A stretch of 64,000 nucleotides of DNA from an uncultured Paracoccaceae bacterium (GTDB lineage: Bacteria > Bacteroidota > Bacteroidia > Flavobacteriales > Flavobacteriaceae), in contig CALSPC010000007.1 of the NCBI GenBank assembly GCA_943788135.1, forward strand, positions 62,001 to 126,000, written 5' to 3'. The translations under genes and the position numbers were made by a program. A model generated the notes under the pieces. The model did no database searches. It was not told the DNA's origin and saw only the letters and a list, made by a program, of their open reading frames with translations. Positions 20,361-31,030 of this stretch are shown one piece after another (the stretch's first letter is position 1; the number at the start of each line of letters is the position of its first letter).

Positions 20361-21989
20361 TTATTCTCCCTTATTCAAAACTTTAACTCGTACTTCAAAA
20401 GGTATTTTAATGTGTGCTTCACGGAATCGCTCTATAATCGCTTGTTTAATGATACGTTTGACAATTAGGTATTTTCCAGGTTTACATTTTGTAATTGTTC
20501 GAATTACAATTTCTGGGCCCAATAAATCCACCACCCCTTTGTTTTGCATTGGTTCAAGCATGTCATCATATTGGTCGAACAACTCTTTTGATAGTTTTTC
20601 CAATACTTTAAAAACATAGTTTAAGTCGCTATCTTTATCAATACCGATATTTACCATTGCATTTGTAAATTTATGGGAATGATTCACTACTTGCTTGATG
20701 TCTCCATTGCGAAGAATAATAATTTTACCATCTTCTGCTCGTACTTTTGTAGTTCTCAACGAAATTTCTTCAATCTCACAGGACAACTCGTTAATTTCTA
20801 CAATATCGCCGACCTTATAGTTGTTTTCCATTATGATAATAAACCCTGTCAATAGGTCGTTAATAATGTTCTGTGCTCCAAGTCCTAAAACCATACTTAA
20901 AATTCCAGCTCCAGCCAGTAGTGGGAGAGGGTTAAACCCAAATGAATTTAAAATAAGTAGCACAATAACAAAGTAGATGATCACCGATAGAAGTGTTTTT
21001 AAAATTGGATAGATGGTTTTATTACGGCGGAGAATTTCAATTTCTATTTTAGTATTTAAGTAATTTCTATCAATAAATAAGTTACAAATGGCAATCATCA
21101 CTCGAGCCACAAACAACAGTCCGATGGATTGAACTAAGCTAAAAACATATTGGCTTAAGGTTGTTAAGGCTTCAAACTGTACAATTGTTACGGAAGCCGT
21201 AAGTGTGTAAATGATGTATTCCACAGTTCTTTTAAAGACGGGAAGCAAATAATGAACTTCTTTATAGTAATCGCCTACGCCTTTTTTGGTCGCATATTTT
21301 TCTTAAATGGCATCTATGGTCTCCACTGTTGCTTTAAAAATACTGACCACAAGTAGTCCACTATTAATAATCAAAAATAGTTTCAAAATCAATCTTCCAA
21401 ATGATAAGATTTGAGCGTTTGAAATTAATAGGAAAAGTGAAAAATTAACAATAGCTAAAATCACACCAAATTTTACAATGCGGTTTAAATGATTAAACAC
21501 CACTTTTATGCTTTCGTCATTCTTAGATACATTTTTGTATTCCAATAATTTTTGTTTGCCTTTTTCAAGTAATGCATTCGTATAACGAATCACATATTTT
21601 GAAAACAGTACAAGTGCAATAATCTTACCCAAACTGATTAATAAGTTATACCAAAAATTTGCTGGAATTTTTGAGATTTGATCTAATAAATAAGTGTAAA
21701 TATTAATATCTTTATAGATATAAAACCCGCTAAAACCTATTATAAATATGCAACCAATCCATAATACTATTTTAGTTAAAAACATTAATAATGTTTTTAG
21801 ATGTTTTATTTTTTGATGAAATTTATTAAGTTTTTTAAATTTCAAAATTTGATTAAAACCAAGTTTTAAAATTTTTCGAAAACTAAGTATAACTATTAAA
21901 AAAAGAAAAAAGATAACTCCAAAACTAATTAAGTTATTATAGAAAAAAGTAGGTAAAGTTAGGTTGAGGTAGTTGAGAATTTTCTCCAT
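20361..21989 (-). pseudogene. MscS family mechanosensitive channel interrupted by one in-frame TAA (21303..21305)
   Basis: ORFs 21303..21989 (TM N-terminus) and 20361..21248 (MscS core LLAGAGILSMVLGLGAQNIINDLLTGFIIIMENNYKVGDIVEI) share a frame; the gap reads ..ETIDAI*EKYATKKGVGDYYKEVHYLLPVFKRT.. Confidence 0.8.
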
Positions 21990-22186
21990 TATAATGTAGG
22001 TTTTAGATGGGGTGACAATTGCTAAAGTATAAAATATATGATATTATAAAAATGAATTTTTAGTATTTGTGATTTTAGAGCTCCATATTTAACGCTTATC
22101 AATTAGATACCTACGAATATCAATTGGTTTGTGAGAAATGAAACGAAATCCTGTATTATTTATTAGGTAACTCAAATCGTTTTCTT

Positions 22187-23191
22187 ATGATTAAAATTAA
22201 ACCCTGTGTATTGTTATGTATAGGATTTTTCTATATTAATTTCAGTACCGCTCAAACTCCAACAGAACTAAGTTTAAAAATTCTCAACTCAAAAAACTAT
22301 TTGAGCGAAGAAATTGATCAATTGTATTCCTATCGCTTTAAGAAAAAATTAAGTGATCGAGATATCAAATACATAGCCACTTTAGGAATGGAATATGAGG
22401 TAGTTGCCAACCGAGAATCTTTTTCAAACAAATCTGCTAGTGTACATCTTTCCTTTACATCCAAAAAAGACAGTCTGTTGACTACCCATTTATATTTTCT
22501 TTTTGTAAAAGAAGAGAAGCAATGGAAGTTTGATGATTATGCCCTTGACGGTGCTGAATATTTCACACAGTATTTTGATGCTATGGCGCAAGCGCTTGCG
22601 CTTTACAAAAAGAAAGACTACGAAATAGACACGAGAAGTAAAGAAGATATTGACTGGCAATTATCCAATATGGGTCCCAAACGCTTATTTGCAAAAGATG
22701 TTATTTCCAAACAACATGGTATTGCAATAGCCAGAGTATTAAATAACAATTTTATAAACAAAGCAGTAAAAGCAAGAGATCTAGCCTATGCATTAAAAGT
22801 ATACAACCCTTCCAAAAGTCAATTGCAAGAGTTGGAACGATATATGACTTTTGCATCGGCTTCAATAGAAAACAACATCGCAAGCCTTAAACCGGATTTA
22901 AATAGATTGGAAAATGTACTCAAAAAAGCTGGAGAACCTGTTGGAAACATCCGAAAATGGCTGGATCAAAAAAGTATGGATTGGTCAAAATATGGTGTAG
23001 AATATGTGGACAACATTGGATTTCCAGGCTATTGTGAAGGCTGTTATGAGTTGGCTTTTGTCAATCTTGGTGCGTGCCGAAAAGGTTTGCTCTATATTCC
23101 TGAAAAAGAAAAAATATTACCCCTGGAATACAATAGTTATTTGACTCTCGTACCCCTTAAAGGTGCTTGGTACTATTTTAAAACCTATTAA
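22187..23191 (+). CDS. hypothetical exported protein
   Basis: 334 aa ORF with N-terminal signal peptide MIKIKPCVLLCIGFFYINFSTAQ; no family recognised. Confidence 0.75.
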   Translation: MIKIKPCVLLCIGFFYINFSTAQTPTELSLKILNSKNYLSEEIDQLYSYRFKKKLSDRDIKYIATLGMEYEVVANRESFSNKSASVHLSFTSKKDSLLTTHLYFLFVKEEKQWKFDDYALDGAEYFTQYFDAMAQALALYKKKDYEIDTRSKEDIDWQLSNMGPKRLFAKDVISKQHGIAIARVLNNNFINKAVKARDLAYALKVYNPSKSQLQELERYMTFASASIENNIASLKPDLNRLENVLKKAGEPVGNIRKWLDQKSMDWSKYGVEYVDNIGFPGYCEGCYELAFVNLGACRKGLLYIPEKEKILPLEYNSYLTLVPLKGAWYYFKTY

Positions 23192-23193
23192 TT

Positions 23194-23241
23194 ATGAGTT
23201 TTTTTAAAGCTTTATTTCAGACCAAAGACAATTTAGCCTAA
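23194..23241 (+). other. very short ORF MSFFKALFQTKDNLA*, possible gene remnant
   Basis: ATG 3 nt after the stop of 22187..23191; begins like the N-terminus of a longer soluble protein, then stops. Confidence 0.3.
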
Positions 23242-23265
23242 AATCTTTTCAAACCAAATAAAAAA

Positions 23266-24063
23266 ATGAACAAAAAACCAACCCCCGAAAACCGTATATG
23301 GCTCAAAGACAATCCTTGGACCGATGGACATGGTCTTATAGATGTACGTTTCTACGGACTTTTAAGAGAAGACGGTGTCTATTTGCATCTTGAAATAAAA
23401 TCGGAGGACTACTATTTTAAAGAAGGCTATGAAAACCTACAAGATATTGCAGATGAACATGACGAAATCCTTGAAAAAAAAGGCATAGAAGACGAATGGA
23501 AATATTATGGGGGTTGGTTAAATTTTCATGCCTGTCACATCCAACCCAATAAGGAGCTCCTTTTAGGAAATGAACAACACCCCTTTACATTACAATCGTT
23601 GTCAAACTTGATGTTAGAAGCGGATCATCCACCGCCTGAGAGCGAAACTTGGGGAGGAATAAGCTTTGATAATTTAGCATTTCACTGTTATATTTTAGGA
23701 CATGATGCTGTAGGTTATCATACAATTCATACTAATTCTGCGAAATCTCCATTCAGCTATAATATTGATTGGCATGGAAAAGTAGCTCGTGCCTATGTGG
23801 GCGATGAAGAATTTAGGTATTCATTTGAAATTCAATTGCGCAACATCCCCTTTGAAGGTTTTCTTGTACAAAACAAACAGGGGTATGAATATACAGAATC
23901 AGAGGAGGAAGATTGGTATTGGTCTCATATACGTCGCGAAGGCATAAACAACGAAGACCGAGAGAAAGAATTGTGGGGTTGGCTTGAGCGTCATACCACC
24001 ATAAAGCGATCGCAAATGAAATTTGTAGTTGAAGAGAATAGTGACTGGTTGAGGTTTTTATAA
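23266..24063 (+). CDS. hypothetical protein
   Basis: 265 aa ORF, acidic and aromatic-rich (Trp/Tyr), no family recognised. Confidence 0.75.
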   Translation: MNKKPTPENRIWLKDNPWTDGHGLIDVRFYGLLREDGVYLHLEIKSEDYYFKEGYENLQDIADEHDEILEKKGIEDEWKYYGGWLNFHACHIQPNKELLLGNEQHPFTLQSLSNLMLEADHPPPESETWGGISFDNLAFHCYILGHDAVGYHTIHTNSAKSPFSYNIDWHGKVARAYVGDEEFRYSFEIQLRNIPFEGFLVQNKQGYEYTESEEEDWYWSHIRREGINNEDREKELWGWLERHTTIKRSQMKFVVEENSDWLRFL

Positions 24064-24116
24064 ACTCAATCAAAATATATTTTTATAGCCAATAGGTCGT
24101 AATTAATAAAAAACCC

Positions 24117-24124
24117 TATTTTTG
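24117..24124 (+). promoter_or_regulatory. -7 element TAnnTTTG upstream of ndk
   Basis: TATTTTTG 22 nt before ndk ATG. Confidence 0.6.
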
Positions 24125-24146
24125 CAAAAAAAATCATTTAAAGATC

Positions 24147-24566
24147 ATGGTTACAAACAAAACGTTTACAATGCTTAAGCCAGACTCCGTTGAGAAAGGA
24201 AACATTGGAGGAATAGTCGAAAAAATTACCGCTTCTGGATTTAGAATCGTTGCAATGAAATTAACACAACTTACAAAAGCCGATGCTGAAGCGTTTTATG
24301 CCGTTCATAGCGAACGTCCATTTTACAGCGATTTAGTAACTTATATGACACGAGGTCCTATTGTAGCCGCTATTCTTGAAAAAGAAAATGCAGTAGAGGA
24401 TTTTAGAACTTTAATTGGAGCAACCAACCCTGCAGAAGCAGCTGAAGGTACTATCCGAAATATGTTTGCAGACTCTATCAGTGAAAATGCAGTTCATGGT
24501 AGTGATAGTGATGAAAATGCAGCCATTGAAGGTGCTTTTCATTTTTCTGGAAGAGAAATGTTCTAA
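24147..24566 (+). CDS. ndk: nucleoside diphosphate kinase
   Basis: [49 protein letters not shown]. Confidence 0.98.
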   Translation: MVTNKTFTMLKPDSVEKGNIGGIVEKITASGFRIVAMKLTQLTKADAEAFYAVHSERPFYSDLVTYMTRGPIVAAILEKENAVEDFRTLIGATNPAEAAEGTIRNMFADSISENAVHGSDSDENAAIEGAFHFSGREMF

Positions 24567-24589
24567 ATTTAATTAAAATAAATACAACT

Positions 24590-24622
24590 AAAAGCTACAA
24601 TTTTTTATTGTGGCTTTTTTTG
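24590..24622 (+). terminator. intrinsic terminator downstream of ndk
   Basis: AAAAGCTACAAT-ttttt-ATTGTGGCTTTTTTT. Confidence 0.8.
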
Positions 24623-24631
24623 GTCTAAGCT

Positions 24632-24928
24632 TTACCTTAGAATCAATTTTGTGATGAGGTTTTTACCAAGAGATTCATTTAACATGACAATAATTTTATC
24701 CTTTCCATAGCTCAATTCCTCTCTTAAAACAGACGAGCTGAGTTCTACGTACAGGACATCTTTGTGAAGCTTGACACTAGTAGTATAGGTGTTGACACCA
24801 TTTCCCATCATCGCTCTCCAAGCTGCTTCGACATTGACCTTATCCAGCCCTTTTTCAAGTTTGTTCTCTTTGACAAAGGACTTCATTAAATCATCTATCT
24901 TAAAGGAATCGTTCTGACGTTTGCTCAT
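24632..24928 (-). CDS. DUF721 (DciA-like) family protein
   Basis: 98 aa; AAWRAMMGNGVNTYTTSVKLHKDVLYVELSSSVLREELSYGKDKIIVMLNESLG. Confidence 0.85.
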   Translation of the reverse strand: MSKRQNDSFKIDDLMKSFVKENKLEKGLDKVNVEAAWRAMMGNGVNTYTTSVKLHKDVLYVELSSSVLREELSYGKDKIIVMLNESLGKNLITKLILR

Positions 24929-25344
24929 TATTCAAAAATTAAGGGTTCATAAGGTTTGTAGGTATATAAAAACCCATCGGCATTAGAAATCACTAAACTC
25001 GAATTGTTAGCGCGAATTATTTCTTCTCTATAAGATACGCCATTATTTGTATAGTTTAGCCATAAATGATGGTCTATTACGGAGATTGTAAAATTGGATT
25101 CGTGTTGAGACATCTCAAAAGCTCCATCAAAACGTGGAGTCATTTTTTTTCGATAACCCGATAAATCAGGATTTACTTTAAAGTAATCAATGGAACCACT
25201 CATTTTGTAATCTTTTATTTTTTTTTGGTCTTTGGTAACGCTTACAATTTCCCAATAGCCTTCAATAAATGGAATATAAGAGTTTACATCAGATTGACAG
25301 CTGATGAGAGTAGTGATAAACAGAAGTGCTATAAGTCGTTTCAC
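24928..25344 (-). CDS. lipocalin-like lipoprotein
   Basis: lipobox [24 protein letters not shown]. Confidence 0.7.
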   Translation of the reverse strand: MKRLIALLFITTLISCQSDVNSYIPFIEGYWEIVSVTKDQKKIKDYKMSGSIDYFKVNPDLSGYRKKMTPRFDGAFEMSQHESNFTISVIDHHLWLNYTNNGVSYREEIIRANNSSLVISNADGFLYTYKPYEPLIFE

Positions 25345-26420
25345 AGTTGAAATATTTGATAAGATTGATGTACACTTTTAATGGCTTTCTCAGTCCGCTC
25401 AGCATGAGTGTCAGAAATAAAAAGTTGTCCAAAATGCTCTTCATTAACTAGTTTTATAATTTGAGCTACACGTTGTTCGTCGAGTTTATCAAAAATATCA
25501 TCTAATAGGAGCAGAGGGGTTTCGCCACTTTGTGTTTTTATAAAATCAAATTGCGCTAGTTTTAAAGCGATTAAGAATGATTTTTGTTGCCCTTGACTTC
25601 CAAACTTTTTAATGGGGTAGCCCTTGATTAAAAACTCTAAATCATCTTTGTGAGTGCCAACACTTGTGTATTGTAGCATTCGATCTTTAGCAATAGCATT
25701 AGAAAATAGCTCCATTAATGATGAATCGTTTAGCTGACTATTATAAAGTAAATCAACCTCTTCATTATTATTACTTATGGCTTTATAGCGATTTTTAAGG
25801 ATGGGTATAAAGGCTTTTAAAAATAATTTTCGCTTATCATGAATTTCATTACCGTAAACACTAAGTTGTTCATTATAAACCTCTAAGGAGTCTTTATTAA
25901 AGTTATTGTTTAATGCAAAGTATTTGAGTAATGCATTTCTCTGTGCAAGTATTTTGGAGTAATTCAATAAGGCTTCTAAGTAGCTTTTATCACTTTGTGA
26001 AATGACACCATCCATGAATTTTCGACGGGTATCACTGCCTTCAATAATCAAATCACGATCGGCTGGAGATATGATAACCAAAGGTAAAAACCCTATGTGT
26101 TCGCTAAAACGCTCATAGGCTTTTCCGTTACGTTTAATGCTTTTCTTTTGTCCTCTTTTGAGTGAAACAATTACTTTTTCTTCACGATCCCCTTTTTCGT
26201 ATAGGCCATCGACTACAAAAAAGTCTTGTTCATGTCTTATATTTTGAGAAGCAATCGGGTTGAAATAGCTTTTTCCAAATGATAGGTGGTAAATCGCATC
26301 CAAAATGTTTGTTTTACCAACGCCATTAGCCCCAACAAAGCAATTAATTTTCGCATCAAATTCTACCGTAAAGGCATCAAAATTTTTATAATTTAATAAA
26401 TTTAATGATTTTAAAATCAT
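25341..26420 (-). CDS. recF: DNA replication and repair protein RecF
   Basis: [68 protein letters not shown]. Confidence 0.96.
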   Translation of the reverse strand: MILKSLNLLNYKNFDAFTVEFDAKINCFVGANGVGKTNILDAIYHLSFGKSYFNPIASQNIRHEQDFFVVDGLYEKGDREEKVIVSLKRGQKKSIKRNGKAYERFSEHIGFLPLVIISPADRDLIIEGSDTRRKFMDGVISQSDKSYLEALLNYSKILAQRNALLKYFALNNNFNKDSLEVYNEQLSVYGNEIHDKRKLFLKAFIPILKNRYKAISNNNEEVDLLYNSQLNDSSLMELFSNAIAKDRMLQYTSVGTHKDDLEFLIKGYPIKKFGSQGQQKSFLIALKLAQFDFIKTQSGETPLLLLDDIFDKLDEQRVAQIIKLVNEEHFGQLFISDTHAERTEKAIKSVHQSYQIFQL

Positions 26421-26529
26421 GTGAAATCGGTCTCTATTTTTATTTATCTTCTTTAAAAGGCTTTAAAAAGATGCTGCAAATTATTGAAAAATAACAAATA
26501 ATTTGGCTTTTTTTTACGAATAAAAATTA

Positions 26530-26537
26530 TATTTTTG
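26530..26537 (+). promoter_or_regulatory. -7 element TAnnTTTG
   Basis: TATTTTTG ~21 nt before ATG 26559. Confidence 0.6.
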
Positions 26538-26558
26538 AACCTCAATAATAAAACTACC

Positions 26559-27326
26559 ATGGCAACATATAAGAAAAGAGGCGGAAAACCGTCAACGAAG
26601 ACAGAAAAAGAGACTTCAATCGAAGACGGATCAACAACCGCTGAGGTTTTTAACACTCTTGATGAGTCGGCATCACGTACCGAAGAATGGGTGATTAAAA
26701 ACCAAAAATACATTTTTATTATCGTTGGATTATCTGCAGCTTTGGTATTAGGATACTTAGGTTTTGATAAATTTATTCAAGAACCAAAACAAAGTGTGGC
26801 CACAAACGATATGTTTCAGTCACAACAATATTTTGATCAAGCGGTTAACGGTGCTTCAAAAGATTCTTTATTTACTTTAGCCCTAAACGGAGCAGATGGT
26901 AAATATGGGTTTTTAGACATTGCAGATGTTTATAGTGGAACTGATGCTGGAAATTTAGCAAATTATTATGCAGGTATGGCATATCTAAACATGAAAGACT
27001 ATTCAAATGCAATAACATATTTGAATGCGTTTTCATCGGATGATGATGTACTTGGCCCAATTGCTAAAGGTGGCATTGGTGATGCTTTTGTTCAGTTAGA
27101 GCAATTAGAGGATGCTTTTGACTACTATATTCAAGCCTCAGAACTTAAAACAAACGACTACACTACTCCTATGTATCTTCTTAAAGCAGGTATAATTGGA
27201 TTAAAATTAGAGAACTATTCTAAAGCATTAGCATTCTTTAACCAAATAAAAACTGAATTTCCTGAAAGCACAGAAGCTAAAGATATTGACGTTTTTATTG
27301 GTAAAGCAGAGGCTTCGATCAATTAA
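26559..27326 (+). CDS. tetratricopeptide repeat membrane protein (YfgM/TPR_21-like)
   Basis: MATYKKRGGKPSTKTEKETS...; single TM (YIFIIVGLSAALVLGYLGF) then TPR region. Confidence 0.85.
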   Translation: MATYKKRGGKPSTKTEKETSIEDGSTTAEVFNTLDESASRTEEWVIKNQKYIFIIVGLSAALVLGYLGFDKFIQEPKQSVATNDMFQSQQYFDQAVNGASKDSLFTLALNGADGKYGFLDIADVYSGTDAGNLANYYAGMAYLNMKDYSNAITYLNAFSSDDDVLGPIAKGGIGDAFVQLEQLEDAFDYYIQASELKTNDYTTPMYLLKAGIIGLKLENYSKALAFFNQIKTEFPESTEAKDIDVFIGKAEASIN

Positions 27327-27328
27327 TT

Positions 27329-27814
27329 ATGGCCACCGAAAACACTAATCTTTCTAATTACGATTCTTCTACACTCCCAGACGCAACAAAATTTCGGTTT
27401 GGGATTGTTGTTTCTGAATGGAATTCAGACATCACTGAAGGCTTATTAAATGGCGCTAAATCAACTTTAATAGATTGTGGTGTAGATTCCTCTAACATTA
27501 AAACTTGTTTTGTACCAGGCAGCTTTGAGCTCGTATATGGAGCAAAAAAAATGCAACAGCAACATGTTGATGCTGTGATCGCTATTGGAAGTGTAATTAA
27601 AGGCGAAACCCAACACTTTGATTTTGTATGTCAAGGGGTTACTCAAGGGATTAAAGATTTAAATGTGCGTTATGACATCCCAGTTATATTTTGTGTTTTA
27701 ACAGATAATAGTGTTCAACAGTCCATTGATCGATCTGGAGGGAAGCACGGAAACAAAGGCATTGAGGCCGCTGTTACAGCAATTAAAATGGCCCATTTGA
27801 ATCAGTCCTTATAA
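27329..27814 (+). CDS. ribH: 6,7-dimethyl-8-ribityllumazine synthase
   Basis: FGIVVSEWNSDITEGLLNGA; VPGSFELVYGAKKM; AIGSVIKGETQHFDFVC; GNKGIEAAVTAIKM. Confidence 0.97.
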   Translation: MATENTNLSNYDSSTLPDATKFRFGIVVSEWNSDITEGLLNGAKSTLIDCGVDSSNIKTCFVPGSFELVYGAKKMQQQHVDAVIAIGSVIKGETQHFDFVCQGVTQGIKDLNVRYDIPVIFCVLTDNSVQQSIDRSGGKHGNKGIEAAVTAIKMAHLNQSL

Positions 27815-27900
27815 TATTTGTTGTTGATAATTTTTTAGCCCAAGCCGTTTTAGATTCTCTACTTTAGATTATTTTTGAATAGATTCAAAACACCTCACTT

Positions 27901-28092
27901 GTGCGTACGAGAAAACACAGAAAATTTTTGTTAAACCCTTCAAAACGTCAAACGTCAGAGATCAATCAAACTTCAAAAAAAGAGCGTTTTCGTATGAAAA
28001 CTACTAGAAAATCACGTGGTTTTTCATTAACTTGGCTTTTGATTGTATTACTCCTTTTGTTGATAGGAATTTACATATTAGACACTATTTAA
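27901..28092 (+). CDS. small single-pass membrane protein, uncertain
   Basis: 63 aa from GTG (or 33 aa from ATG 27993), C-terminal TM helix LTWLLIVLLLLLIGIYIL. Confidence 0.4.
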   Translation: MRTRKHRKFLLNPSKRQTSEINQTSKKERFRMKTTRKSRGFSLTWLLIVLLLLLIGIYILDTI

Positions 28093-28101
28093 AGTTTTAA
28101 G

Positions 28102-28377
28102 ATGGGTATATTTAAGACCAAAAAAAATAAGAGATATAGTTACACACCTCGTTTTTATAAAGGCGAAGCTAACCCCTTTGAAATTAAACATAAGTTTGAT
28201 GCGCAACGTGTGACTGTCCAAAAAACAAATCTGAAAGGAAAATTTACAACAGCAATTGACGATTTAAAATCCAACCCTAATGCTTTAGCGAATAAACGCG
28301 TTTCTGTCATAATTTTAATTTTGATAGTTATATTTCTATGGATTATAGATTTTGATTTAACACTATTTTTTGAGTAG
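28102..28377 (+). CDS. conserved small membrane protein of the ribH-mutL interval
   Basis: MGIFKTKKNKRYSYTPRFYKGEANPFEIKHKFD...; C-terminal TM; same position recalled from other Flavobacteriia. Confidence 0.8.
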   Translation: MGIFKTKKNKRYSYTPRFYKGEANPFEIKHKFDAQRVTVQKTNLKGKFTTAIDDLKSNPNALANKRVSVIILILIVIFLWIIDFDLTLFFE

Positions 28378-30207
28378 ATGGCAGATATCATTCAATTGTT
28401 ACCCGATCATGTTGCGAATCAAATTGCAGCAGGTGAAGTTGTGCAACGTCCAGCTTCAGTAGTCAAAGAACTGCTAGAAAATGCGATTGATGCAGGCGCA
28501 ACAACCATCAAATTATTAGTCAAAAACGCAGGTAAAACATTGATTCAAGTGATCGATGATGGTAAAGGTATGAGTGTTACTGATGCTCGTTTGAGTTTTG
28601 AACGGCATGCAACCTCAAAAATCAAAGTTGCCGATGATTTATTCAATTTACACACCAAAGGCTTTAGAGGAGAAGCGTTGGCAAGTATCGCAGCCATAGC
28701 TCATGTTGAGATGAAAACCAAACAAGCTTCTGATGAACTAGGAACTTTACTCGCAATAGAAGGCAGTACCATTACCTCTCAAGAGGCTGTGGCTACACCA
28801 AATGGGTCTTCTGTAGCCGTTAAAAATTTATTTTTTAATATTCCTGCCAGACGAAATTTTTTGAAATCGGACACTGTTGAATTACGCCACATAATTGATG
28901 AATTTCATAGAGTTGTTTTGGCTCATCCCTCTATCAGTTTTTCTATGTATCACAATGGAAGTGATCTTTTTAATCTGTTAAAAGGCAATTTTAGACAACG
29001 TATTGTTAGCACATTTGGAGGCAAAACAAATGAAAAATTAGTTCCAGTAGAAGAAACAACAGAAGTGTTAACACTATCAGGATTTGTTGGAAAACCTGAA
29101 TATTCGAAAAAATCTCGAGGCGAACAATTCTTCTTTGTGAATAATCGTTTTATAAAAAGTCCCTATCTGAATCATGCCATATCATCTGCTTTTGAAGGCC
29201 TTCTTCAGCCAGGCAAAAAACCGTCTTATTTTTTAAACTTGGAAGTTGACCCCAAGTGTATTGATATCAATATTCATCCGACAAAAACGGAAATTAAATT
29301 TGACGATGAGCAAACCATTTACGCCATTTTAAGAGCCGTCGTGAAACACAGTTTAGGACAGTTTAGTATTGCGCCCATACTTGATTTTGATCGAGATAAA
29401 AATTTAGATACGCCTTATCGTTTTGCGGGTGAACAACCTACGCTACCAAAAGTTGAGGTCGACCGCTCTTTTAATCCATTCTCAAATTCGAATCCATCGC
29501 CATCAACGTACTCTAAACCAGCTACTACAGCTTGGGAAAGCTTGTATGTAGGCTTAGAATCAAAATCAAATTCTGATTCTCTTAGTCAAGATAATTTTGA
29601 GTCTGATGAAGTGACGTCGTCAATTTTTGATGATGCTTCTGAAAAAAGAGTTCAGAAAACATTTCAATTACACAATAAATATATCATCAATACGATTAAA
29701 TCAGGTATGCTTGTGATTGACCAAAATCGTGCTCATGAACGTATTTTGTATGAAGAATTTCTTAAAACTACCGTAAATGAAGCCGTCAGCCAACAGTTAT
29801 TGTTTCCTTTACAGCTAAAGTTTTCAGCGACAGATTATACCATATTAAAAGACTTACAACAGAACTTAGAATCAACGGGGTTTGTGTTTTCTACTTTTAC
29901 AGCTCAAAGTATAGAACTTACAGGACTTCCTGTAGGAGTTAAAGAGTCCGAAGTCCATATTGTATTTGAACAACTCATCCATGACATTGAGCATGAAGTT
30001 CCCGATGTAAATTTTAGTGTTAGTGATTTATTGTCAAAGTCGCTTGCAAAAAGTTTAGCGATCAAAAACGGAAAAAAATTAGAACGTGAAGAACAAGAAT
30101 TCATCGTAAACACCTTATTTTCTTGTAAAGAACCCTCAATTTCACCCGCTAACAAAACAGTTTTCACAACCTTAAAGGTTGAAGAACTCGATAAAAAATT
30201 TAATTAA
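28378..30207 (+). CDS. mutL: DNA mismatch repair protein MutL
   Basis: IIQLLPDHVANQIAAGEVVQRPASVVKELLENAIDAGAT; GFRGEALASIA. Confidence 0.98.
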   Translation: MADIIQLLPDHVANQIAAGEVVQRPASVVKELLENAIDAGATTIKLLVKNAGKTLIQVIDDGKGMSVTDARLSFERHATSKIKVADDLFNLHTKGFRGEALASIAAIAHVEMKTKQASDELGTLLAIEGSTITSQEAVATPNGSSVAVKNLFFNIPARRNFLKSDTVELRHIIDEFHRVVLAHPSISFSMYHNGSDLFNLLKGNFRQRIVSTFGGKTNEKLVPVEETTEVLTLSGFVGKPEYSKKSRGEQFFFVNNRFIKSPYLNHAISSAFEGLLQPGKKPSYFLNLEVDPKCIDINIHPTKTEIKFDDEQTIYAILRAVVKHSLGQFSIAPILDFDRDKNLDTPYRFAGEQPTLPKVEVDRSFNPFSNSNPSPSTYSKPATTAWESLYVGLESKSNSDSLSQDNFESDEVTSSIFDDASEKRVQKTFQLHNKYIINTIKSGMLVIDQNRAHERILYEEFLKTTVNEAVSQQLLFPLQLKFSATDYTILKDLQQNLESTGFVFSTFTAQSIELTGLPVGVKESEVHIVFEQLIHDIEHEVPDVNFSVSDLLSKSLAKSLAIKNGKKLEREEQEFIVNTLFSCKEPSISPANKTVFTTLKVEELDKKFN

Positions 30208-30208
30208 T

Positions 30209-31030
30209 ATGCGTCAAATAACTCCAACAGTAAAGCACCTTTTAATTATTAATACTATTGTGTTTTTAGGGACATTCTTACTAGGAAATAAGGAGTTGTT
30301 CTATGGTTTATTAGCGCTCTATTATCCGTTGAGTGATTATTTTATGCCATGGCAAGTGTTTTCCCATATGTTTATGCATGGTGGTTTTCAACACCTACTG
30401 TTTAATATGCTAGCATTGTGGATGTTTGGAACAGCTGTCGAACGTATTTTTGGACAACGTAAATTTTTAATTTTTTATATATCATCATGTTTAGGAGCTG
30501 TAGCCCTGACCTTTTTGGTCTATTATATTCAAATTTACCCTTCGTTAAGTCATTTGAAAGCATTAGGGTTTTCGTTTGAGTTTATTAAAGAGGCAACAAG
30601 TCTAAATATAATTAGTGATGGCATGTTTCAAGGTGAAATTTTAGCCAATAAGCTGGAACCAATAATGTCTAGTTATGGCTATAGTTTAAGTCAATTCAAT
30701 ACTGAATCTTTTCGAATGTTATTCGATTTAAACGTTCAAAGTAATGGGTCAATGGTTGGTGCTTCAGGAGCAATTATGGGAGTTTTGGTGGCGTTTGGAA
30801 TGCTTAATCCAAATGCCGAACTAATGATGTTGTTTTTACCAATCCCTATCAAAGCCAAATATTTTATCCCTGGAATTATAGCATTAGATCTGTTTTCTGC
30901 TTTTACAGGGGTGTCCATATTTAGTCCTAATAACACGGCTTACATTGCCCATATTGGAGGCGCCATCACTGGGTTTTTGTTGATGTATTTCTGGAAAAAA
31001 AATCAATTTGATAAATACCGTTGGAACTAA
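30209..31030 (+). CDS. rhomboid family intramembrane serine protease
   Basis: MFMHGGFQHLLFNMLALWMFG; GASGAIMG; AHIGGAITGFLL. Confidence 0.93.
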   Translation: MRQITPTVKHLLIINTIVFLGTFLLGNKELFYGLLALYYPLSDYFMPWQVFSHMFMHGGFQHLLFNMLALWMFGTAVERIFGQRKFLIFYISSCLGAVALTFLVYYIQIYPSLSHLKALGFSFEFIKEATSLNIISDGMFQGEILANKLEPIMSSYGYSLSQFNTESFRMLFDLNVQSNGSMVGASGAIMGVLVAFGMLNPNAELMMLFLPIPIKAKYFIPGIIALDLFSAFTGVSIFSPNNTAYIAHIGGAITGFLLMYFWKKNQFDKYRWN

